A DNA stretch of 64,000 bases from Sycobia sp. Sy_11. Taxonomy: Eukaryota > Arthropoda > Insecta > Hymenoptera > Epichrysomallidae. The notes under the pieces are model-generated. The model was not told the origin of the DNA, did not search any database, and saw only the letters and a program-made list of their open reading frames with translations. The translations under genes and the position numbers were made by a program. The DNA lies in assembly GCA_018907035.1 (NCBI GenBank), contig JACCIC010000136.1, forward strand, positions 248,001-312,000. Direction: 5' to 3'. This document shows, in pieces, positions 46,925 through 57,355 of this stretch. How positions within the stretch are numbered: the stretch's first letter is position 1; every line of letters begins with the position of its first letter.

Positions 46925-49894
46925 TGTGACCGACCAAACTGCCGGTCCGCGCGAAGCGCGAGCCGAAAGTGTGCGCGACGTGCACGCACGAAGGAGAAAG
47001 TCAACAGAAGAATCGCTCTTCACTTCCTAGCTGCCGAGGAAGACAGTTCTATTGGGAAGAGAAAACACCAAAAATAGTCCAACTCTCTCTCTCAATCCTG
47101 TCGCCTAACGACTCCATCATAATCCTGATCATCCCGAAGCTCCATCTGCGTCTACAATGGAGATTTCCCAGCAGCCACGCCAGAGTGAGAACCATCCTTA
47201 CGGTCACCCTGAATCGACTTCCGAAAGCTCCAGTGAAAGTGCCAGTGATTATAACACATATATAAGGTTAACGGCTATCTGCTATACAAGGCATAGAGTA
47301 CACGTACAACCTATAGGTCAACTGTAGTACATATAGATGAAAATTTAAAACCATCAAAAGTGTGGGAAGAAATAGGCATTTTCTGGCCCAACAAAGCTTA
47401 TTAGATTCGTGTAAACCGCAGCAATGGTGGAAATTAAATTTATAAATAATTACCATTTTTTGTAAAAATACTTTGAGAGTATTTTATACCACACGGAGGT
47501 CTCTCGGTCTCATCGTGTACAGCCAGACAGAATTGGTTGTAAGCATCGGACTTTAAAGATAGGTATCAGAAATGGCAAAAGGAACTGAAAGTTAGCATGC
47601 AATAAATAATTAACACGTGCACAGTGAGGGATCAGTATAGCTATGATAGAAAGAATATATATGTAAAAATGCGCTTTTACAATGAAATAAGATTTTAAAA
47701 TAAATGTAGTAATAAAAATTTATTAAAAAAAAACTAGGCAATAATAATATTAACAAATTTACAATAGATAAGACTATAAATAAATAAACAATTGAATAAA
47801 CAAATTTTCTAACAACCACAATTTTGACATTGGATTCTTATTCTTTTTTTTCAGACGATTGTAACTGCAGGAACAAAAATAGATGGTAAGCTATTTACAA
47901 AAATTTTTTCTCAATTAAATAAATAAATAATCACATACATAAAACGTCCACAGGATGCATATGTATATAGATATGAGAGAAAACTAGATGCGCTTATTCG
48001 AGATGGACAAATTTGAACAGTTATGAGATCATAGAAGAGATATTCTGAAAATATAAAATCATAATAACAACTATTTAAAATCAATAATAGTATAAATAAT
48101 TTTTTTGTAATAACAAGGTTCTTAAATAATTTAAAATCAAAATAGCACGTTCTTACTTTCTGTCAAGGAAGGACATCAGTGACTGCTCAGCTTGGTAGCA
48201 ATTTTACATATACTAATTAAATAAATAACAGGTGATGAAATAACAAATAATTTAAAACAAATAACAAAAATAAGAACGTAACTGGAAGAAAACTATTCGG
48301 GTATAAGCAAAACAAGATGGCACATAAGCAATAGATGATAATTTAAAACACAAACAATCTAAACAATTAATAATAATACATCAATAAATAAATAACTAAT
48401 ATACAATTTGTGAAAAATGTTCAGACAATAAATTTCCCATTTAAAAGAAACAATTAAGAAAGCTAATCAGGACACAATTCTCATTTATTTAACACCTAAT
48501 AAATAATAAACAATTTTTTTGCATGAACAACCAAGAAAAAAATTTTCTGAAATTTTCTCTGCTTTCATTAGGACTCAAGAAGCATTTTGAATAAACCTAT
48601 TTTAACTTTAAATATTTTTTTTGGAAATTTTGCTAAAAAATTTCTTCTCTTTCTGTCACGTCAGGCCTCTGAAAACAATTAGATTTTTTTTTAGAACCTT
48701 TGCTAAAATAAATAACTTTTACAACTTTCTCGCCCGCTCACTACAATAGTACCGACATAATAAAAATAGTAATAATATTATTTAATAAATATCATCACGT
48801 AATAAATAATAAGAAATTAAATAAAAAAAGAGAGAAAAAGAAGAAAGAAGATACTTATCAGAGACTACAAAAATTTTAGAATTTGGATTAAAATCAGAAT
48901 TATAGAAGTAAATAAAAATAAAGCAAAGTTTCGTTGAAAAAGAACAGAGATTAAAAACACATTATTTTAATAAAATAAACTAACTCTAAACTAAGAAACG
49001 CTGATAATTATAAGTTGTAAATAGGTCTAAGTATAGGTAATATAATTTCTATCGGATTTAATAGATTTTATATTAGACGTGTATGTAACGAATATAACAT
49101 TAATTTAAAATAAATAAAATTTTAATCCAGAGTTATATAGTATAAATAGATGGTATTTAAACGAAATAAGTATTTAAAAAAAAATTATTGTTATAAATAC
49201 TTGAGTAAAATGGTAGCAAAGCCACCAACAAGTTAAATAGCCTTTTCGCAGAGATATCGCCAGAACCATTAACTCAAGAAGCAAGACAACGCAACATCAA
49301 AACCAAAGATAATATCGAGGCTCTTCGAGACAGATTAGTCCGATTTGAGCTACAACAACTTTTTGGAAAGAGCGCTGCTGAGTGAAATTAGATAAACGAC
49401 GAGATTCATCCACATATTTCAGAAATATCAGAGGTTTTAAACTCGACAGAGCTGAACTCGGTAGACGAGATAAAAGCCAACAAAGTAACATCGATGCACA
49501 GAAGCTGTGCCGCAGTACCCGGCCTAGTTTTTTCTATCCTTCGCCTCATCATTCTTTTTGTGTTCTGCCCCTCCCCCCTGGACGATCGCGTCGGGTCGCT
49601 GACCGCGTTCGGGGCGCACCGGGTGGGCGAGTGAAGGATCGGGAGTAGATCAGGCGATTATATTCGAGATCGTAATTTTGTGTGTAAAATATATAGAAAC
49701 AGAAGCGAAGTAAAGTATATAGAACGAAATTAACGGTCGAATTTTTTTGTCATTTTCCTGGTAATTCCCTTTGCAGGTAGCGGAGCCTCTTCCAGTGAGA
49801 TAGTACAGGTAAGTCAGGTGAGTTAAAATTTTTTGTTGTGTGTGCCAATTTAAGGTAAAGTTAAATAAAATCTTCGTTCCATGTTCGCGGCATC

Positions 49895-49897
<3 letters not shown>
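46925..49897. mobile_element. Possible LTR-bounded element inserted in (TA)n
   Basis: The left end TGTGACCGACCAAACTGCC and the right end GTTCGCGGCATCACA have LTR-like inverse tips (TGTGA/TCACA) and both sit directly against (TA)n tracts. Left part 46,947-47,250 is GC-rich and has a short frame from the ATG at 47,158 (MEISQQPRQSENHPYGHPES, serine/glutamate-rich). The middle (47,270-49,200) is AT-rich with no gene. Right part 49,480-49,897 is GC-rich with AATAAA near 49,863. The two GC-rich ends do not look alike, so paired LTRs are not shown. Confidence 0.35.

Positions 49898-49946
<49 letters not shown>
49898..49946. repeat. (TA)n microsatellite at an LTR-like end
   Basis: About 48 bp of AT dinucleotides directly after ATCACA. 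Confidence 0.9.
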
Positions 49947-49949
<3 letters not shown>

Positions 49950-50309
49950 ATGTTTGTATGTTTGTCTTAATATAGTAATGACTTGAGAAAAATATTTTAT
50001 ATAAAGTTTTTATGAAATAAATATAAGATTCATAAGTTATACATTTTTTAATATGCTAAGAACATATATTATTATGGGTCCCTTTATAAGAATCAGTATA
50101 ACATCTGGCTATATCAGTGAATTGATTTTTAATTTAATTAATGAATATTTTGTGTGTCAATATATTTTTAACCTTTGGAAAGTATTTTATATAAATACTT
50201 TATATAATACAAGAGAAGATAGATTTAAAATTCTGACTATCTGATAAGAACACATCAAACTGGCCTAACTATTGTACTTTTGTTAAAAATTTTTTTTTGG
50301 AGATGTATT
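49947..50309. other. AT-rich intronic stretch
   Basis: No recognised gene; a 63-residue plus-strand frame at 50,053 is unsupported. Confidence 0.4.
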
Positions 50310-50561
50310 TCATTTTTTCTGTGAAGTATATAATGGACGGACTATCTCTTTATTTTGCATTCGATAAAATTTTATACCGTCTAAAAATTCCTCTTTTTGA
50401 GTAGTTAAACCGAGGCTTACACAGTCTTGACAGAAATAGAGCAATTTATAATAAATTTTGTATTTTGTTATTATTTTTTTAGGAAATAAATCTGGTACCT
50501 CTTCAAATGATTTACTTGAAGATGTCTTGTCTTTGTAATTGATGATTTGATTATCAAGCAT
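50310..50561 (-). other. Unrecognised frame just inside the intron
   Basis: An 83-residue minus-strand frame begins 10 bases after the GCFC donor site. It has a varied composition (KTSSSKSFEEVPDLFPKK, YFCQDCVSLGLTTQKEEFLD and a final SQKK) and a TGA stop. I know no family for it and it is not in the GCFC protein. It could be a read-through tail, an alternative last exon, an old element piece or chance. Confidence 0.2.
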
Positions 50562-50571
50562 ATATAAATAC

Positions 50572-50760
50572 CTTTATTTTGTCTAAATAGAAGATTTTGT
50601 TGTTCGGTAACTTCATCATCACTGGACATGCCATCCATATGCCTTGACATAATTGGAGCAAGTTCCCGTGCTCTCCTTCGACGAGCCCGTCTACCTTCTC
50701 TTTCTGTAGCCCGCTTCATGCGGGAATCATCTTCAGGTCCACGTCTTATTATTTGTCCTC
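50572..50760 (-). CDS. PAXBP1: GCFC-family gene, exon 2 of those visible
   Basis: Minus-strand exon of 189 bp: RGQIIRRGPEDDSRMKRA, TEREGRRARRRRARELAP, then IMSRHMDGMSSDDEVTEQ and QNLLFRQNK. This is the arginine-rich region followed by the D/EG-SSDDE motif found just before the GCFC domain in PAXBP1 and GCFC2. Acceptor AATATAG, donor AAAG then GTATTT. It enters with one base (A) from the previous exon and leaves one base (G) for the next, both giving sensible codons. The basic stretch suggests nuclear location. Confidence 0.9.
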
Positions 50761-50868
50761 CTATATTGCAATTATCAAATATTACATTATTAGAGGTATA
50801 ATATACAAAGGAAACTCTATTGAAAGAAAATTTTATCAATAAAAAAGGCAAAAAATAAAATAACTGAC

Positions 50869-50992
50869 TTGTAGACGTTGTAATTTCTTCCGCTTGGTCT
50901 CTTGTATCTTGCCTTCTCCTTTCTATTAACACAGATGCTTTCTCCTCATATAAATTTAGCCAGCGAGTCTCTAGTTGAGTAATCAAAGGTAT
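50869..50992 (-). CDS. PAXBP1: GCFC-family gene, exon 1 of those visible
   Basis: Minus-strand exon of 124 bp: IPLITQLETRWLNLYEEKAS then VLIERRRQDTRDQAEEITTS, a predicted helical, charged region. The family has a coiled-coil-like stretch with an ERRRQD motif at this point, upstream of the arginine-rich block. Acceptor TTTCTTGCAG, donor ACAA then GTCAGT. The 108-bp intron to the next exon (50,761-50,868) is short compared with the next one. Earlier exons, including the start codon, were not found up to 64,000. Confidence 0.85.
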
Positions 50993-51537
50993 CTGCAAGA
51001 AATTCACAAAAATTAATGCATAATTATTAATCGTAATTTTTAAAATCAATAGAAACCTTGTTCAGGAATTTAAATTTACTGTTCAAAGCATGAAATATAC
51101 AATTTTAAGAGATCATATGTAGCTATACCTCATATAAATATGAAATCATAAGTAATAAGGGTATCATTTTAAGCCTGGGTAATAATCTATATTATATTGC
51201 CAAAAAAATTACATGCTTATTATTGTTTCTAGCTATAAAAGCTATTTGCTTTCATTTAGAGGTGAACAAGCTTCTGACACCATTCCTTAACCAAACTCTT
51301 ATAATTACTAATTAGACATTGTTTTTATCGTTAATAAAATTAAAAATTTACATTTTTAAAGATAGAAAGATACCTTACATCAGTTACCTAAGCTCGACAA
51401 TATCTACAGTAAATAATAGTAGTATAAAAGAAGAATAACTTAAATAATTGTAAGTACTAAGTAACATAGTTCAATGATTTTTTGATGATATATGGTTGTT
51501 AGTATATAGAATTTTTGTATTATCTATCAGTGAAAAC
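50993..51537. other. Upstream intron stretch
   Basis: AT-rich, no recognisable exon for the region that should precede IPLITQLE. Confidence 0.4.
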
Positions 51538-51975
51538 ATTATATTTTCTAACAATTGAATTGTACTTCTGTCGACTGCCCATATACAAATTAATAAATAT
51601 TTTTTATTGGTCTTACAGTCCAATCAATTTCAACCAAAAATAAAATAAAATAAAAATAAAAAATAATAAAAATAAAAAATAAAAATTAAAAATAAAAACT
51701 AAATTAAAAATTAAATTAAAATGATAATGACAGTCAGACTGTCCTTGTTTACATTCACCCCCGTAGACTAATCTGAAAATAAAATATTAGCTGAAAAAAT
51801 TCTTTGTTAGTAAAGTGCAGTCTGACTGTCCCCAGCAGCCTTACCTAATTGAAGACTTGTCCAACGTTTCGAGCTCGCTACGGCTCCTCATCAGGGACTA
51901 ATCCAGATTAGTTTTTTGGTTGAAATTGATTGGACTGTAAGACCATAAAAAAATATTTATTAATTATATTTTCTA
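51538..51975 (-). mobile_element. Mini Penelope-like element 1 with target duplication
   Basis: Body 51,551-51,962 (412 bp) between two copies of ATTATATTTTCTA (51,538-51,550 and 51,963-51,975). It starts with the tail extension and the inverted element end, then A/T runs, two CAGTCAGACTG-like boxes, and a hammerhead motif. It ends with a short piece of the element end in opposite orientation (GACTGTAAGACC...TTATTAATT). No coding sequence. Confidence 0.8.
51853..51904 (-). ncRNA. Hammerhead-ribozyme motif, mini element 1
   Basis: CUGAUGA and GAAA cores and the GUCC/GGAC stem are kept. One base differs in the stem II loop (CGUAGC instead of GGUAGC), and the distal AGA of stem I is GGA. Same strand as the GCFC gene. 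Confidence 0.65.
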
Positions 51976-52014
51976 TAAAGTATTTTTCTTATTTATTATT
52001 ATGATTGTAAAAAT

Positions 52015-52022
52015 TGTGTGTG

Positions 52023-52035
<13 letters not shown>
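52015..52035. repeat. (TG)n target microsatellite, 3' side
   Basis: Plus-strand TG dinucleotides followed by about 21 T, i.e. the minus-strand element ends with poly(A) then (AC)n. Confidence 0.9.
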
Positions 52036-52053
<18 letters not shown>

Positions 52054-52241
52054 TTTATTAGGCGTAGGCAGAGCAAGCTCTGCACTAGTGGCCTCTCGAA
52101 ACCAGCATCCCGCCGGAACTATCCGAGAATATTACTTCGGCGGGGCTGTTTATTAGCCTATACGACTCCTCTTCTTATGACACTATCCTACGTCCCCCAT
52201 CCACACAGGTGATCAGGGGTTCGGTGTTCGTCCTCTGTATC

Positions 52242-53023
52242 TTAAAATAGGATCAGTTGGCCTGGTTCATCCTGGGCCATTCGCCTAGTTCTATCGGCAT
52301 ATCTAAGTTTGGTCATCACCTCTTTTGCGAAACTGGCTACTGCCTTCCAGTTTTCAGAAGATTCCAGCATTATTGATAGGATGCTCTCTGGTCTTATTGG
52401 CTTATTGATGATGTTCATCAAGTGCTCACGTTGTGTTCTAAAACGAGGACAGCTCACCAATATATGCTCAGCATCCTCGACCAAAGTCGGACAGATGGGG
52501 CACAGATCATTATTATCCAGGTGAAAGCGGTGGAAATAGGACCTAAATCAACCAGTCCAGTCAACAACTGAGTTAGGTGGAAATCAAATTCCCCGTGTTT
52601 CCTGTTGATCCATCTGTGTATGTCTGGGAGGATACGATAAGTCCATCGGCCTTTGCTAGAATCGGTCCATCGTTTTTGCCATATTTCTATAGAACGATGA
52701 CGTTCCACATTTTTAGCACCTTGTAGGGAATCCACTGCGGCCTTACATATGTTATGCAGCCTAGCCAGTTCATCTGCAGCTAAATCGAAAGGAAGAATTC
52801 CGGCAAGTACCTCAGCTGCGTCGGTGGATACCGTCCTGTAACCACTAATAATACGTATACAGGAGCGACGACGGGTCGCAATGGCCAACTCACAATACGA
52901 TTTAATTCCGCATGCATAATGCCAGATTGGTGCTGCATACATGCTGACAGAATTAACAACATAAGCTAATAGTTTCCTCTGGGGTGGACGTGGGCCACCA
53001 ATGTTAGGCATGAGCCGACACAA
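52242..53023 (-). pseudogene. R1-clade ORF2 C-terminal part, element B
   Basis: Continues ORF2 after a frameshift near 53,010: GGPRPPQRKLLAYVVNSVSM, YAAPIWHYA, RRRSCIRIISGYRTVSTDAA, the thumb region of R1-type proteins, and an EIWQKRWTDSSKGRWTY segment. A second frameshift near 52,500 precedes the zinc motif CPICPTLVEDAEHILVSC (C-X2-C...H-X4-C). It ends at 52,242 with a glutamine/leucine tail. Confidence 0.8.
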
Positions 53024-55244
53024 GGCAGCTGAAACTCGTTGCGCTTTTTCGCCAGATATCTTTAGATGTTCTTTTGAAATTTAACCTGGCATCAAGCTGG
53101 ACACCCAAGTATCGTAAAGATGGCGCAGAACTAATGCGGGAGCTACCAAGTTTAAGAGTAATACTATCTACCTTCTTACGACTGCTGACAAGAACTACTT
53201 CTGTCTTGTGCTCCGCTAATTGTAGACCAACCGTCTTAATCCATCTACTGATGTTGCTGATTGACTCATTGGCATTTTCAGTAAGTTCATCAAGGGTCTT
53301 AGCCGTCACTACTAGAGCGATATCGTCGGCGTACCCTACTGTTATTGAACCAGGCGGTTGTGGAATCCTCAACACGCCATCATACATAATATTCCACAAT
53401 ATAGGTTCCATAACTGAGCCCTGGGGGACTCCCGTAGTAACCTTATGCGATACAGTGCCTTCATCCGTTCGGTATAATATTATCCTATTCTTAAAGTAGC
53501 TGGCCACGACATTCTGTAAATAACCAGGTACTCCGAACTCTTTAAGAGAACTCATAATAGAAGACCAGCGCGCTGAATTAAAGGCATTCTTGACATCTAG
53601 AGCGACAATGGCACAATACTTTTTAGTGCCACCTTTCCATCTCTTACCACTGATTGCATTTCTTGCGGTACACACTACCAGTTTAATGGCATCGACTGTT
53701 GATTTTGATTTCCGAAATCCAAATTGGCGTGAGGATAAGCCGTGCAATCCTTCAGTGAATGCTTCCAGTCGGCTACATATTATTTTTTCAAATATTTTAC
53801 CTACCGTGTCGAGCATACATAATGGCCTGTATGATGAAGGATCATCAAGTGGCTTATTGCCCTTAGGTAACAGGACTAACCTTTGAGTTTTCCAGCAATC
53901 AGGAAAAATACCCTCAAGAAGACAAGCATTATATACTTTTAGAAATATAGCTGGATTCTTCTGTATCGCCAACTTAACTGCCGCATTAGGGATACCATCA
54001 GGGCCAGGTGCAACATTGTCTCTAGTCTTAGCGTAAGCATTATGTAGTTCCATTTCTGTTATAGGAGGTATATCGCCCGAGTGTTGCGTGCGCAGTATAG
54101 TCCCATGAATGTCATTGGGAAAGAGAGCGGGAACAATCTTATCAATCAATACCGTGCTAGTGGGTTGTATTGGTGCCGTACTCAATCGTGCCATGACTGT
54201 TTTGTATGGTCGTAACCATAAGTCATTGTTGGCCTCTGCACACAGTTCAAGCCAGCATCGACGCTTGCTTGCCTTAATGGCCTTGACAAGCACTCTCTGT
54301 GCTTCTTTAAATAAACTATTAAACGTATCACGATGGGTGCGGGCTCTCTGGGCAAGTCTACGTGCGCGATGACATTGTTTGCGCAATTCTGCAATTTCAT
54401 TTGTCCACCAGTAGACAGATTGACGATGTTTAAATCCGCTCTTAGTCCTAGTCATCGATACATCACATGCTTCAGAGATATGCTTCATGAGTGCATTTGC
54501 CAGATGGCCTGGTGCACCATATTCTAAACGCTCTTCTGATATTATAGTGGCGAACACTTCACAGTCTAGCGATCTGATGTTCCATTTCCGTCTGGGCATC
54601 CACTCATTGCACTTGTTCTTTACTTTCTTCTCTGCAATCTCATACAAGATCGCCCTGTGATCACTGTGGGTGTAAAGGTCGCTTACTCTCCAATTAAGGA
54701 TCCGCTGAATCAAGTCATCACTGGCGAATGTTACATCAATGACTGATTGTTTATCACCCCTAATGAAAGTGGATTCAGATCCCTTATTAACCACGTGGAG
54801 TTGAAGAGAATTAAGGCCATCAAGCAGCATACTACCTCTGTTATTTGTTGAAGCGCTTCCCCAGGCTGTGGACCACGCGTTAAAATCGCCACCGATTAAT
54901 AATGGTTTCTTGTCCATGGCTTCATCAACTAATTTAGCTACGAGGATTTCAAACTGCTTGTCCGTCAAGCTTGGAGGAGCATATACACTAAAGACGTATA
55001 TTTCTTGTATTTTAGCCCAGGATATCAATTCGCTCCGATGACTCGACTGCTTTAGTACCTGCCTATTTTGACCAATCCAGAGGGCAGCTCTATTGCTTGT
55101 GTCACTTATCCAGCGCTGTGGTCTGACCCTGTCACAATATGGTTCGGAGATTACAGCAATGTCTATTCTTAGCTCCTTTATTGTCTGTTTCAGCAGGTCA
55201 TTAGCTGCTACGCAATGGTTGGTATTCAGTTGGAGTATTCTCAT
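53004..55244 (-). pseudogene. R1-clade ORF2: endonuclease and reverse transcriptase, element B
   Basis: A 746-residue open frame from MRILQLNTNHCVAANDLL. Endonuclease motifs: DIAVISEPY, LLIGGDFNAWSTAWGS and YTHSDHRAILYE. Then the SVYWWTNEIAELRKQCHRAR linker. RT motifs: NAYAKTRDNVAPGPDGIPNA, LVLLPKGNKPLDDPSSYRPL, DTVGKIFEKII, RQFGFRKSKSTVDAI, IVALDVKNAFNSARW (first D), GVPQGSVMEPILWNIMY and the catalytic VGYADDIALVV. All catalytic residues are present. The start ATG overlaps the ORF1 stop (ATGA), a usual arrangement in this clade. It would be active but for the frameshifts at the C-terminus. Confidence 0.9.
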
Positions 55245-56613
55245 GTTTTATGTCTGTTTAAAAACTCCACGGTAATCGGGCACTTATAGCTGTATGCTGG
55301 ATGGTTAATCTCCTTTTTTCCTTCACATTTACAGAGTAAACAACAGGGCCCGTTTACACACAGCTTGGATAGATGGTTTTTTCCACCGCAGTGCCTGCAA
55401 AGTTTAGTTCTGTCAGGGCCCGAGCACATGGACGCTAAATGGCCAATCTGCCAACACCTGAAGCAGCGCTTTATTTCTGTTTTTTTTTTCGAACTCTGCA
55501 GCTGACCCATCCGATTCGAACATGCCCTGCACGTAGTAGCTCAGCTGCGTGGCTCTATGGTACAGACACCACCGCCGTCTGAGTACCCCCATAAGGTTGC
55601 CGCAAGGAACGAGCAATTAGTAGGTTAGTCTCCTTTAGCTCGAGGTGTGTTCTCAGAGCCTCTAATACTTCATCCTTTGAAGTGACCTCTTCTATATCTT
55701 TAATCTCCAATGTAATGAGATTACTCAGGACCGAAGTGGATGCGCTATGGTCAACCTTAGATTCAAGAATGCGTGCCAACTCATGTGCATCTTTGGCTGT
55801 CCGTTCCAACTGAAGTACAAGGGCACCGCTTGCATTTCTACGTATCCTGCTAACCTCATTCTTGACATGAGATAACTCCGGGTCATTCTTTATTTGTCGC
55901 AGTACCTCCGCGTATGTAACTCCTTCATTGGCCTTAATCAAAATGGAGTTAGGCCTATTTCGTCCATTAAGCCTGCGTGTACTAGATAATTCTTTATCTT
56001 TGCCTTTGGGCTTCTTACGCTTGATGGTCTGCCATTGATTTTTTTTGGCTTCAGACTTGCCTGTAGGTACTCCGACCGACTCTAGTGGTCTCCTTGAGCC
56101 CAATGGTGGTTCTTTCGTCCTTTTGCCACCTATGGTTTTAGGAGTGGAAACCATCGCTTCTGCTGCGCTTCGTTTGATGTCAGAGCGTAGACTCGGCGTA
56201 GTCTGAGTCACCACTTCATGTGTACCAGGACGTTGATACTGTAATAGATCATCCTCTGCCATACTAATGCATTTATATGAGGCATTAATGGAACGAGCAA
56301 GATCCTTAATGGTCTTGTGTACGTTATGCCTATCTTTGACAAAATCCAACAATTGGCTGATCTTCTCACCAAGTCGCTCCAGGTGATTGTTTCTGCGCGT
56401 GATAGAGATTTCTCGATCCGTTGTTTCTTGATCCATCATGACATCTCCTTTAGTACCCAGTGTATTATCTATGATTATGTTTGATTTGCCCTCCCCAGAA
56501 TCCGAGGGGCTACCACCGACCATAGAGGCTTGCACTCTATCGGAATCGGTGAGGAGATTGACCGGTCTTGCCGGAGTTACTCCCTGGGGTATATCCTTGT
56601 TTATACCAAACAT
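55241..56613 (-). pseudogene. R1-clade ORF1 (Gag-like), element B
   Basis: From MFGINKDIPQGVTPARPVN at 56,613: a charged N-terminal region with a coiled-coil-like segment (residues 70-130), a lysine/arginine-rich stretch, KANEGVTYAEVLRQIKNDPE (the conserved core start) and an RNA-binding-like core to 55,555. There a TAG interrupts, and a homopolymer frameshift follows near 55,484. The last part (55,241-55,510) holds three CCHC knuckles: CFRCWQIGHLASMC, CRHCGGKNHLSKLC and a CLLCKCEGKKEINH start. Core layout matches element A (8,925-9,701), but sequences differ, so A and B are separate families. Confidence 0.85.
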
Positions 56614-56775
56614 TAGTCATAATTGGCCTTACGTTCGGGAGGCCCTCCCTATTAGCTTTTTCTGTCCGCCCTGAGTATTTTATTTCCTCAGTGCCCTCTA
56701 CAAATTGTAGCGAGCCATCCCCTATCCGCAACCTGGGGAGGCTCCAGATGGAAGAAAGCAACAAAACTCCACACT

Positions 56776-56776
<1 letters not shown>

Positions 56777-56807
<31 letters not shown>
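56777..56807. repeat. (TG)n target microsatellite, 5' side
   Basis: Fifteen or so TG dinucleotides directly at the 5' end of element B. Confidence 0.9.
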
Positions 56808-56809
<2 letters not shown>

Positions 56810-57355
56810 AATATAATATCACCTCAACCATTTTGACTTTTATATAGTCTTTGTCAGTCATATAAGGAACAATCTATAAGAATCTGCAAGAATAAAAAAG
56901 AATCAATAATTTAAATATAGTCTATTATAATTATGAAATTTCTATATTAATACTTAAGGATATAATCTGAATTTCTAACCAAATTCTAAAAACATCCACG
57001 ATAACAATCAGGAAAAATTAATAGAATACTCTTATTAAAAAGAGAATTTTATAGTGACCGAAAAAGTAATAAATTCCATAAGCATGATGTGCATTTAATT
57101 TGATAAAAAAATTAATTTTTTTTATTATTTTATTAGTTTTATTATTTTGATAATACGCAGCTTTTATACATTTATTTTTAATTAAATGCTCTACTGGGTA
57201 TAATTTTTTTATACCTCTGATTTTATTCACATTAATTGAATAGGTGACCTTTTCAACACTGCGAATGCATCTTTCTTCCATTCTGATAAATTCTACAATA
57301 CTGAATCACTATTATGTAAATATTTCAGAGTAGAAATGGATTAATAAATAGAAAA
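56808..57355. other. AT-rich stretch, no gene
   Basis: An 87-residue minus-strand frame at 57,018-57,281 is not recognised and is low in complexity. Confidence 0.4.

Larger units (their letters stand above)
43404..46946. repeat. 3,543-bp tandem duplication, copy 2
   Basis: Direct copy of 39,861-43,403. To its right the LTR-like sequence continues uninterrupted (CGCGCGAAGCGCGAGCCG), showing that copy 2 has the original right border and copy 1 the original left border. Confidence 0.9.
28946..50571 (-). other. 21.6-kb GCFC-gene intron filled with mobile elements
   Basis: The donor at 50,571-50,570 (AAAG then GTATTT) and the acceptor at 28,946-28,947 (CTTTAG) join two exons in matching phase, with the split codon G-AT giving aspartate. 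The intron contains every element listed between these coordinates. The part from 28,946 to 30,869 has no gene and includes a decayed Penelope-like terminus at about 29,395-29,425 (GACTGTAAGAACAATAAAAA). Confidence 0.8.
52036..56776 (-). mobile_element. R1-clade non-LTR element B, nearly full length
   Basis: About 4.74 kb on the minus strand, with 5' untranslated region (56,614-56,776), ORF1, ORF2, 3' untranslated region and poly(A) tail (52,036-52,056). It is bounded on both sides by (AC)n on the element strand. R1-clade families such as Waldo and Mino are known to insert in AC-type microsatellites, which fits this context. It carries few disabling changes and is a fairly recent copy. Confidence 0.85.

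Noticed and set aside
49297..49648. Frames around a GC-rich patch
   Set aside because: Short, overlapping on both strands, no motif; treated as part of an LTR-like segment.
52309..54527. Plus-strand frames of 60-140 residues
   Set aside because: Antisense shadows of the R1-clade ORF2.
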